Shown: piece by piece, positions 1-5,110 of the stretch
How positions within the stretch are numbered: the first letter of the stretch is position 1
Layout: the number at the start of each line of letters is the position of its first letter
Assembly (NCBI GenBank): GCA_900554835.1
Contig: USJD01000233.1
Location: 1 to 5,215, forward strand
Length of the DNA: 5,215 nt
From: an uncultured Prevotella sp.
Lineage (GTDB): Bacteria; Bacteroidota; Bacteroidia; Bacteroidales; Bacteroidaceae
Direction of reading: 5' to 3'
Notes under the pieces: model-generated
Told to the model about the DNA's origin: nothing
Databases searched by the model: none
What the model saw: only the letters and a program-made list of their open reading frames with translations
Made by a program: the position numbers and the translations under genes

Positions 1-55
1 AATATCGGAGATTACCAACTTTTTTAGGCACTATTTCTTATCCCGAACTGAGGTA

Positions 56-596
56 TTAATGATTTCCTCTAGGGGCACTCTGATCTGTTGACATTTCTGC
101 ATCATGTATCAATTGCGCCAATTTATCCTTCAATAATTGTCGATCTGGTAAATACAGTTGATACTTTGTGACAAACAATTGATTCGTAATCCCCTGAAGG
201 GCATATTCTACTGTTGTTTCGTCTTTGTAAGCACCAAGAACTATTCCTATAGGTTCTGTATCGCTTTCTGTACATACCTAATACCATAGGATCACGAATG
301 ATGTCAGCAGGCTTCTGCACTTCTACGCCTTTGTGGGCAAGAGCCAGTACACCTTCTTTATCTTTGCTCAATGCCAAACGATGAAAAAGCATCGATTTCA
401 TCTGCCGTTGTAACTCTCGAACAGACCATCGTTCTATCTCACACTGCTTGGTATAGAAGGATATTTCAAGTAGATCATCAGACTTCAGTATCTCAAAATA
501 GTGGCTCCATGATAATTTGCATGACAGTGTCGTGCAATTTGGAAACGCAGCATAGAACTTTCTGAAATACTGAAGGTTATTTCTACCAAATCCCAC
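56..596 (-). pseudogene. Broken DUF1016/YhcG-type PD-(D/E)XK nuclease gene
   Basis: This is the remnant of a DUF1016 (YhcG) family gene; these predicted nucleases are common in bacterial genomes and often sit near restriction or other defence genes. The first part, read from about 596 down to 278, carries family hallmarks: GFGRNNLQYFRKFY, LSWSHYFEILK, FYTKQCEIERWSVRELQRQM, LFHRLALSKDKEGVLAL and PADIIRDP. After RDPMVLG the frame stops making sense, and the family sequence resumes in another frame from about 277 to the stop at 56-58, as CTESDTEPIGIVLGAYKDE, then VEYALQGITNQLFVTKYQLY and LPDRQLL. The stretch normally lying between them, which holds most of the nuclease core (the FVGRQYRI...DLVFYH...LIDLK region, roughly 75-80 residues by memory of the family), is absent. 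The N-terminal 60-70 residues are also missing, since stop codons lie just upstream of 596. It lies 92 bases downstream of the symporter gene on the same strand and has no visible promoter of its own. It is almost certainly non-functional as a nuclease. Confidence 0.85.
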
Positions 597-688
597 AATC
601 GGATAATTTCCATCTTATCTACGTTAATTTTGGTTATCTCTTGATTGCATTATGGGAGTTTCTTATATGCTAGATGTTTATTCTATAT

Positions 689-1975
689 TTACTGGTCTTT
701 CAAGTCCTTATCTACCATGGCGCAGACACAGGAGTCTGACCATACATTCTCTGCCGTTTCTACCATGTCGATAATGGTATAGATTGGCAGGATGATGCCC
801 ATGATGCCGATAGGAGCATTGATGCCGGACATCAGAGATAGGGTCAGGAAATAACATCCCATCGGCACTCCTGCATTACCCACTGCTGAGATAACTGAAA
901 TGAAGAGCCAGAGAATCATCGTAGTCCAAGGTAAAGGCATTCCTCCATTCTGCATCAGGAATAAGGAGGTTACGAGGATAAACGCAGCGCAACCATTCAT
1001 GTTGATGGTAGTACAGATAGGCAATACGAAGCGAGAAACCTTATTGGAAACTCCCAGTCTATCTTCTGCTGTCTGCATCGTTACCGGCAACGTAGCAGCA
1101 GAACTCTTTGTAAACAGAGCCATTAACACTGCCGGCATCATCTTCCCCAATGTACGCACAGGATTCAAGCCTCTTGCCAAGAGGAAGAGTGGGAGGATGA
1201 TGAAGAATTGAATGACATTACCTCCCAGGATAACAGCTACGTACTTTCCTAGAGAAGCCATCACGATACCCGCAGAGAACTGGGCTGAGAGTTGTGCTGC
1301 AAAGGCAACGATACCCAGGGGCAAAGCCCAGATTAATCCATGAATCAGCATGAAAAGCAGATCCTGTAATCCAAACAATCCTTTCATCACGACTTCTTTC
1401 TTATCGCTTGATGGCATTTTGGTTAAAGCAATACCTGCAGCTGCTGCCAAAATCAGTATGGAGAGTACATTTCCTTCGGCAAATGGTTTGATGATGTTGT
1501 TGGGTATTACCCCAAGAATATGGTCATAATAGCTGGTTTCTCCCAGCTTTTGGGGAACATCTGCCATACCGCTCTGTACCAAAACTGTAGGTAAGTTGCC
1601 TGGAGAAACTATGTTGTAAAGCACCAGTCCCACTGCTGCTGCAGCTATCGTTGTGAGCAGGGTGTAGGTGATGGCATGGCGGAATATCTTACCGGTATCT
1701 GCCTGATTGCCCAAGGATGCCAGGGTTGTGATGACAGCTAAGGCTATGGTTGGTACTGCCAGAAGCTGGAACAAGCGGGTATAGACCGTGGCGATGAAAT
1801 TCATCAGGCCATCCAGCCAGCTGATGCCGAACATACCCAAAACTGCGCCTACTATCAAAGCGCCAATCCATAGCACCAGCTGCCGGGTTTGCTTATTCTT
1901 CACTCCTTTTTGCTTACTGCAGCCAGTATTGCTATCTGGCTGTCTATTTCCAATATCATTCATTGTTTCTACCAT
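689..1975 (-). CDS. Sodium:dicarboxylate/amino-acid symporter family transporter (DAACS), probably neutral amino acid (Ser/Thr-like)
   Basis: This 428-residue inner-membrane protein belongs to the sodium:dicarboxylate symporter family (glutamate transporter fold, SDF). A polar N-terminus of about 30 residues precedes multiple hydrophobic segments. The hairpin-1 signature is TKSSAATLPVTM at residues 289-300, the TM7 unwound motif reads NMNG at 325-328, hairpin 2 reads GNAGVPMG at 366-373, and TM8 reads DMVETAENVWSD at 403-414. Against the archaeal GltPh numbering (from memory), sodium-site residues Asn401 and Asp405 are kept as Asn410 and Asp414. The arginine that binds the acidic side chain (Arg397) is Glu406, and Asp312 of NMDG is Asn327. 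E. coli SstT, a Ser/Thr transporter, as I recall also has Glu at the arginine position, so a neutral substrate is inferred rather than glutamate or C4-dicarboxylate. The start at 1975 fits a promoter at 2002-2033; Met5 (1963) is an alternative. The gene stands alone, divergent from the nuclease gene at 2141. Length is normal and the frame is intact. Confidence 0.93.
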   Translation of the reverse strand: MVETMNDIGNRQPDSNTGCSKQKGVKNKQTRQLVLWIGALIVGAVLGMFGISWLDGLMNFIATVYTRLFQLLAVPTIALAVITTLASLGNQADTGKIFRHAITYTLLTTIAAAAVGLVLYNIVSPGNLPTVLVQSGMADVPQKLGETSYYDHILGVIPNNIIKPFAEGNVLSILILAAAAGIALTKMPSSDKKEVVMKGLFGLQDLLFMLIHGLIWALPLGIVAFAAQLSAQFSAGIVMASLGKYVAVILGGNVIQFFIILPLFLLARGLNPVRTLGKMMPAVLMALFTKSSAATLPVTMQTAEDRLGVSNKVSRFVLPICTTINMNGCAAFILVTSLFLMQNGGMPLPWTTMILWLFISVISAVGNAGVPMGCYFLTLSLMSGINAPIGIMGIILPIYTIIDMVETAENVWSDSCVCAMVDKDLKDQ

Positions 1976-2001
1976 GATTTTAAACTATTATTTTTAAAAG
2001 G

Positions 2002-2033
2002 CAAAGGTATTATTTTTTATCCTTGTCAGCAAT
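2002..2033 (-). promoter_or_regulatory. Bacteroidetes-type promoter for the symporter gene
   Basis: On the minus strand, TACCTTTG (2009 to 2002) matches the Bacteroidetes -7 box TAnnTTTG exactly. A weaker -33 box, ATTG (2033 to 2030), lies 20 bases upstream. Transcription would start near 1996, about 20 bases before the ATG at 1975, which supports that start. No Shine-Dalgarno sequence is seen; the leader is AT-rich, as usual in this phylum. Confidence 0.65.
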
Positions 2034-2083
2034 CCCACAAATATGGTATTTTGCGATCTCGCTATTTTTTTTCAGGCTATTCC

Positions 2084-2114
2084 TTTGCTTGTATCATTAT
2101 TTTTTGTAACTTTG
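2084..2114 (+). promoter_or_regulatory. Bacteroidetes-type promoter for the AAA-ATPase/nuclease gene
   Basis: TTTG at 2084-2087 is followed after 19 bases by TAACTTTG at 2107-2114, matching both boxes of the Bacteroidetes housekeeping promoter with standard spacing. Transcription would start around 2120, leaving a short A-rich leader of about 20 bases before the ATG at 2141. It lies back to back with the symporter promoter in the same 165-base divergent gap. Confidence 0.75.
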
Positions 2115-2140
2115 CCGAAAGAATTTAAAAAGGCAGCAAT

Positions 2141-3727
2141 ATGAAATATCCTATAGGAATACAAAACTTCGAAAAAATCATAGAGGGTGGATATGTTTAT
2201 CTTGATAAAACAGATCTCGTTTATGATTTGGTACATGATGGCAATATTTATTTTCTGTGTCGTCCTAGACGATTCGGAAAGTCATTGCTCGTATCTACCT
2301 TGAAATGCTATTTCGAGGGAAAAAAGGAGTTGTTCAAGGGGCTTGCCATCGATAAACTTGAGAAAGATTGGAAGCAATATCCTGTGTTTCATTTAGATTT
2401 CAATGGCATTAATTTTACTGATGCAGGAATGTTGGATAAAACCCTATTAGGTTTTGTCGAACGACAGGAAAAAATATATGGGAGGGATGAGTTTGCAGAA
2501 GGATTGGGAAGCCGATTTGTATCTGTCCTCAAAGCTGCCCATGAGAAAACAGGTCTTCGTGCTGTTGTCTTGATTGATGAATACGACAAGCCTTTGCTAG
2601 ATGTCTTGGACCAAGATTTGAATATTACAATCAATGGTCAGAAGAGAAAGTTGGAGGAATGGAATAGAGAAGTTTTGAAAGGTTTTTATTCTGTTTTCAA
2701 GGCAGCCGATGCCGATTTGCAGTTCGTTTTGTTGACTGGCGTTACCAAGTTCTCTCAGGTGAGTGTGTTCAGTGGTTTTAACCAACCTGATGACATCAGT
2801 ATGGACGAGCATTACGAGGCACTTTGCGGTATTACGGAAGAGGAGCTGTATTCTACATTCGAGGAACAGATTAAAGTGATGGCTGTGAGATATAAGACTA
2901 CAGAGGAGGGGATGAAATACAAGTTGAAACGTAAGTTCGACGGTTATCATTTTAGCTCAGACATGCTCGATATCTATAATCCGTTTAGTATCTTGAATTC
3001 TTTGAGCAAGAAGAGACTAAGTGACTTTTGGTTTCGTACTGGTACACCAACTTATTTGGTTCGCTTGCTTTCCCATTTTAAGGAGAATTTGAATGAGTTG
3101 ACTGGTAAGTATTATCCAACAAGTAGTTTCGTGGATTATCGGGCAGATGTAGAAGCGCCATTGCCTATGATTTATCAGAGTGGCTATCTTACGATAAAGG
3201 ATTGGAACATGAATATGGATTCCTATCTTTTGGATTTTCCGAATGATGAGGTAAAAAATGGTTTCCTTACTTTGGTGGCTACTAGCTATTTGCAGCCAAA
3301 AGAGTCGACAGATGCTTTTGTTTTACAAGTGGTGAGTGCTATGGACGTGGGCGATTGCCATCAGTTGGAGAATCTGATGACTTCCTTCTTTGCCAGCATT
3401 CCTTATAACCAGCGTCGCAAGGACGATGAGCGAGAGAAGGAGCGTTACTTCCAATATACCTTCTATCTCGTATTGAGAATGATCAGCTGTTTCACGGTGT
3501 TCATCGAAAAGCAGCAAAGCGAAGGTAGGGTAGATTGCGTGGTTGAGACCCAAAACTATATCTACATCTTCGAGTTCAAGCGTGATGGTTCGGCAGAGGA
3601 AGCCCTGAAGCAGATAGAGGATATGGGCTATGCCAGGGAATATGCAGCAGATGGCAGAAAGATTTATCAGATAGGCTGCAACTTCTCATCGAAGACGGGA
3701 ACCATTGATGGGTGGAAAATGAAGTAG
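2141..3727 (+). CDS. AAA-ATPase-like protein with C-terminal PD-(D/E)XK nuclease domain
   Basis: This 528-residue protein has the layout of the AAA-ATPase_like / PDDEXK_9 family, much expanded in gut Bacteroidetes. The start MKYPIGIQNFEKI...YLDKTDLVYDL is a family hallmark. The Walker A loop is CRPRRFGKSLL (residues 40-50, with Gly46-Lys47-Ser48) and Walker B is AVVLIDEYD (141-149, with Asp146-Glu147). LLTGVTKFSQVSVFS at 198-211 is a probable sensor region; FDGYHF (266-271), YNPFSILN and YQSGYLTI (345-352) are further conserved blocks. The C-terminal nuclease fold shows GRVDCVVE (462-469, Asp465), IFEFK (476-480, Glu478 and Lys480) and a downstream Gln491 in ALKQIEDMGY, so both active centres look complete. 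It ends with the usual NFSS...TIDGW tail and length is normal. It is a single-gene unit with its own promoter. Its function is unknown: defence, selfish-element and regulatory roles have all been proposed for such ATPase-nuclease fusions, and nothing here decides between them. Confidence 0.95.
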   Translation: MKYPIGIQNFEKIIEGGYVYLDKTDLVYDLVHDGNIYFLCRPRRFGKSLLVSTLKCYFEGKKELFKGLAIDKLEKDWKQYPVFHLDFNGINFTDAGMLDKTLLGFVERQEKIYGRDEFAEGLGSRFVSVLKAAHEKTGLRAVVLIDEYDKPLLDVLDQDLNITINGQKRKLEEWNREVLKGFYSVFKAADADLQFVLLTGVTKFSQVSVFSGFNQPDDISMDEHYEALCGITEEELYSTFEEQIKVMAVRYKTTEEGMKYKLKRKFDGYHFSSDMLDIYNPFSILNSLSKKRLSDFWFRTGTPTYLVRLLSHFKENLNELTGKYYPTSSFVDYRADVEAPLPMIYQSGYLTIKDWNMNMDSYLLDFPNDEVKNGFLTLVATSYLQPKESTDAFVLQVVSAMDVGDCHQLENLMTSFFASIPYNQRRKDDEREKERYFQYTFYLVLRMISCFTVFIEKQQSEGRVDCVVETQNYIYIFEFKRDGSAEEALKQIEDMGYAREYAADGRKIYQIGCNFSSKTGTIDGWKMK

Positions 3728-3920
3728 GTAATCTGTAAGAATGTCCCGAAGCTGAGGCGTTATGAAGGATGAGTTTTCTTTACATTAGCTTGGCTGAGAT
3801 TCTCGTATTTTCAGACGCTTATTGTTTCTTTGAGAATATCGTAAATATGATGAGAAATAGCAATCTACTGGTAATCAGGTGTTTGTAATTTCTTGACAAG
3901 AAGATGCCGTTGAGGATAAT

Positions 3921-4007
3921 CTATAGTTGTACGACTATAACTCTAGAGTTGTACAACCATAGCATGTATAGTCGTACAACTGTAACTTTATAGTCGTACA
4001 ACTATAG
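3921..4007. repeat. Four-copy tandem array of about 22-bp palindromic repeats
   Basis: Four near-palindromic units of the form TATAGTYGTACRACTATA are centred on GTAC at 3929-3932, 3951-3954, 3974-3977 and 3996-3999, giving periods of 22, 23 and 22 bases. Unit 1 (3921-3940) is the exact reverse complement of unit 4 (3988-4007), a perfect 20-base inverted repeat around a 47-base interior that holds units 2 and 3. These two can also pair with each other, less perfectly. Each unit could form its own small hairpin or cruciform, or the whole array one long hairpin. The near two-turn spacing would place all centres on about the same face of the helix. The function is unknown: protein-binding array, recombination site, mobile repeat, or a structured 3' region of the upstream transcript. 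Confidence 0.88.
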
Positions 4008-4181
4008 GTCTTATTCTTAATATAGAGCAGAAAACAAGGATTTCCAGCCTCTCAATCCCCTTATTTTTATTGCTAGATTCAAAACTTGTAGGTATATGAA
4101 ATTTGGTTATAAATATTGACGGGAGATATTTTTTGCAATTGTAGTCGAAACATTGTCTCTAGACACGATTAATGCCAATTC

Positions 4182-4201
4182 TTTGCAGAGTTTGCTGCAA
4201 A
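4182..4201. repeat. Perfect 7-bp stem inverted repeat (TTTGCAG/CTGCAAA)
   Basis: TTTGCAG (4182-4188) and CTGCAAA (4195-4201) are perfect reverse complements around a 6-base loop, AGTTTG. A third partial copy of the same word, CTTTGCAGAA, follows at 4211-4220. There is no adjoining T-run, so it does not look like an intrinsic terminator. It could be an operator or a repeat remnant. Confidence 0.5.
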
Positions 4202-4232
4202 CCTTGTAAACTTTGCAGAAACTAAGAGTTTG

Positions 4233-4265
4233 TACGGAGAGGGTACGGAGTTGGTACGGAGCGGG
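4233..4265. repeat. Three tandem 11-bp direct repeats, TACGGAGnnGG
   Basis: TACGGAG occurs at 4233, 4244 and 4255, each followed by four bases ending in GG (AGGG, TTGG, CGGG), so the unit is exactly 11 bases repeated three times. The stretch is distinctly richer in G than the AT-rich surroundings. It ends about 50 bases before the -33 box of the nucleotidyltransferase promoter, one helical turn per unit. It could be an activator-binding site (direct repeats upstream of -35-like boxes are the pattern bound by LytTR-type regulators) or a dispersed genomic repeat; the sequence alone does not decide. Confidence 0.75.
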
Positions 4266-4313
4266 TCTAACAATGATTTTTTGTGGGATGAATTGCAAAA
4301 ACATGGCAAAAAG

Positions 4314-4345
4314 TTTGGAAGATACCAGATATTTTCTTATATTTG
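4314..4345 (+). promoter_or_regulatory. Bacteroidetes-type promoter for the MntA-like gene
   Basis: TTTG at 4314-4317, 20 bases, then TATATTTG at 4338-4345 matches the Bacteroidetes promoter consensus with standard spacing. Transcription would start near 4351. This rules out an upstream in-frame TTG at 4343 as the translation start and favours the ATG at 4367. Confidence 0.72.
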
Positions 4346-4366
4346 CACTGTTTAAAGATAAGTGTT

Positions 4367-4666
4367 ATGAGAACAGTTCAAGATTATATAGCAATAATTA
4401 GGCAAAATAGTTCCAAGATTACTAAAGATTTTGGAATCAAGACCTTGCGCATTTTTGGTTCCGTATCACGAAATGAGCAAACAGAGCAAAGCGATTTGGA
4501 TGTTTGTGTAGAAACAGAAACTCCTAATCCATTTTTATTGGCCGACTTGAAAGAGTTTTTAGAGGGCTTGTTCAAGTGCTCAGTTGATGTAGTGCGTATT
4601 CACAAAAACATGAATCCTTTCTTTAGATCAAGAATAGAACGGGATGGAATCTATGCAATTCGATAA
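4367..4666 (+). CDS. Minimal nucleotidyltransferase, MntA-type antitoxin
   Basis: This 99-residue protein is of the MNT (NTP_transf_2, DNA polymerase beta-like) family. The catalytic signature GS-x10-DxD is complete: Gly31-Ser32 in FGSVSRNEQTEQSDLDV, then Asp43 and Asp45, with the third acidic residue Asp74 in CSVDVV. In the well-studied MntA/HepT modules this enzyme transfers AMP from ATP to a tyrosine of the HEPN ribonuclease toxin and silences it. The start is ATG 4367, chosen because the promoter's predicted transcription start is near 4351 and the protein then begins at the usual family position; a longer reading from TTG 4343 would overlap the -7 box. The partner frame begins at 4653 and overlaps its last 14 bases, as is typical of MNT/HEPN operons, but is truncated. 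The enzyme itself appears intact, so it is likely an antitoxin without its toxin. Confidence 0.88.
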   Translation: MRTVQDYIAIIRQNSSKITKDFGIKTLRIFGSVSRNEQTEQSDLDVCVETETPNPFLLADLKEFLEGLFKCSVDVVRIHKNMNPFFRSRIERDGIYAIR

Positions 4667-4936
4667 ATATGTAGCATTGGATATACTTAATAGAGTACAT
4701 TTTACTTTGAAGATATAGTCTTTGTTGACGATGAGACTCTTGCCAACTCGATGGAAGGGACAATAAGTGAACTTTTCTAATTTGTCCATCAGACCATGCA
4801 GTTGGTAAGTAACGTTCTCCGCTTTGCCATTGGATAGGTATATGTCGGAGTAGTTTCCATCACCTTTGATGAAAACAATGTCCTCGGAAGCAATCCTAAT
4901 GATTTCGGTGCTATTTGTCAGCGTCAGATATTCCAT
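4628..4936 (-). pseudogene. C-terminally truncated LytTR DNA-binding protein
   Basis: From ATG 4936 the frame reads MEYLTLTNSTEIIRIASEDI, then VFIKGDGNYSDIYLSNGK, and FHRVGKSLIVNKDYIFKV at residues 61-78: the LytTR DNA-binding domain found in small stand-alone Prevotella-type regulators. Such proteins normally continue about 30 more residues. Here the family match ends at about residue 78 (near 4703), and the remaining 24 codons are the antisense of the HEPN fragment and the end of the nucleotidyltransferase gene, so the true C-terminus is lost. There is no receiver or membrane domain, and none fits upstream. The start at 4936 is preferred over an in-frame TTG at 4951 because homology begins at MEYLTL. 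LytTR proteins bind direct repeats upstream of promoters; a protein lacking its last strands and helix may fold poorly, so I call it a pseudogene, although a 102-residue product could still be made. Confidence 0.75.
4653..4718 (+). pseudogene. 5' fragment of a HEPN (HepT-like) toxin gene
   Basis: An ATG at 4653 overlaps the last 14 bases of the nucleotidyltransferase gene in a different frame, the usual arrangement of MNT/HEPN pairs. It opens with MQFDKYVALDILNRV, which resembles the first helix of HEPN proteins of the DUF86 / HepT type. From about codon 15 the sequence becomes the antisense of the LytTR gene running in from the other side, and the frame stops at TAG 4716-4718 after 21 codons, against about 110-120 for an intact family member. 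The ribonuclease motif (RxxxxxH) lies near the C-terminus of the family and is therefore gone. The short length makes the family call moderate; the operon position is the stronger evidence. Confidence 0.6.
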
Positions 4937-4959
4937 ATGATATTTTTGCAATTTACAGA

Positions 4960-4967
4960 CAAAGATA
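4960..4967 (-). promoter_or_regulatory. Proximal -7 box upstream of the LytTR gene
   Basis: TATCTTTG on the minus strand (4967 to 4960) matches TAnnTTTG, 24 bases upstream of the LytTR ATG. No good TTTG box lies at 19-21 bases further upstream, so it is weaker than the distal promoter. Confidence 0.45.
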
Positions 4968-5024
4968 ATACAAACGAGCGCAATGAAAGCTAGTTTTCAA
5001 ATTGTCGAGTGCAGCTTAACTTCT

Positions 5025-5056
5025 GCAAAGTTACGAGTTTTTATCAAATTACCAAA
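5025..5056 (-). promoter_or_regulatory. Distal Bacteroidetes-type promoter of the LytTR gene
   Basis: On the minus strand TTTG (5056 to 5053), 20 bases, then TAACTTTG (5032 to 5025) gives both consensus boxes at standard spacing. Transcription would begin near 5019, leaving a leader of about 80 bases before ATG 4936. It lies about 55 bases inside the probable insertion-sequence end at 5111, so the promoter was not removed by that element. Confidence 0.6.
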
Positions 5057-5110
5057 GTTTTGTGCAGGTTTTTTCCTCCTTTGAATCTTTCATGCAAAAT
5101 AACGACAGAG

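Larger units (their letters stand above)
3728..4337. other. Gene-free, repeat-bearing intergenic region
   Basis: About 600 bases separate the AAA-ATPase/nuclease stop from the promoter of the nucleotidyltransferase gene. No reading frame here resembles a known protein; the longest frames run through the repeats. It contains a 13-base perfect palindrome TTCTTGACAAGAA (3890-3902), the palindromic array (3921-4007), the TTTGCAG hairpin (4182-4201) and the 11-bp repeats (4233-4265), listed separately where worthwhile. No convincing terminator hairpin with a T-run follows 3727. The stretches 3728-3889 and 4010-4180 show nothing I can assign. Confidence 0.7.

Noticed and set aside
41..60. TCCCGAA-CTGAGG near the left edge resembles TCCCGAAGCTGAGG at 3744-3757
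   Set aside because: A 13-base match with one gap can be expected by chance when all pairs of positions in 5 kb are compared, and neither copy has further flanking similarity.
371..565. Plus-strand frame of 64 codons opposite the DUF1016 remnant
   Set aside because: It is antisense to well-conserved DUF1016 sequence and has no family resemblance.
900..1211. Plus-strand open frame of 103 codons inside the symporter gene
   Set aside because: It is entirely antisense to a clearly coding, well-conserved transporter and has no recognisable family features or promoter.
2597..2950. Minus-strand open frame of 117 codons inside the AAA-ATPase/nuclease gene
   Set aside because: It is antisense to conserved motifs of the real gene and its product resembles nothing; the other antisense frames at 2389-2634 and 3323-3553 are rejected for the same reason.
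3921..4007. CRISPR array
   Set aside because: The period of about 22 bases is taken up almost wholly by the palindrome, leaving only 2-5 bases between units and no spacers; no cas genes are present.
4107..4304. Minus-strand frame of 65 codons in the gene-free region
   Set aside because: It reads through the TTTGCAG and TACGGAG repeats, giving repetitive Cys/Lys/Val and Leu/Thr-rich sequence, and has no promoter-like boxes in the right place.
4343..4366. Upstream TTG start for the MntA-like gene
   Set aside because: It lies inside the -7 box of the promoter, before the predicted transcription start; the ATG at 4367 fits family length.
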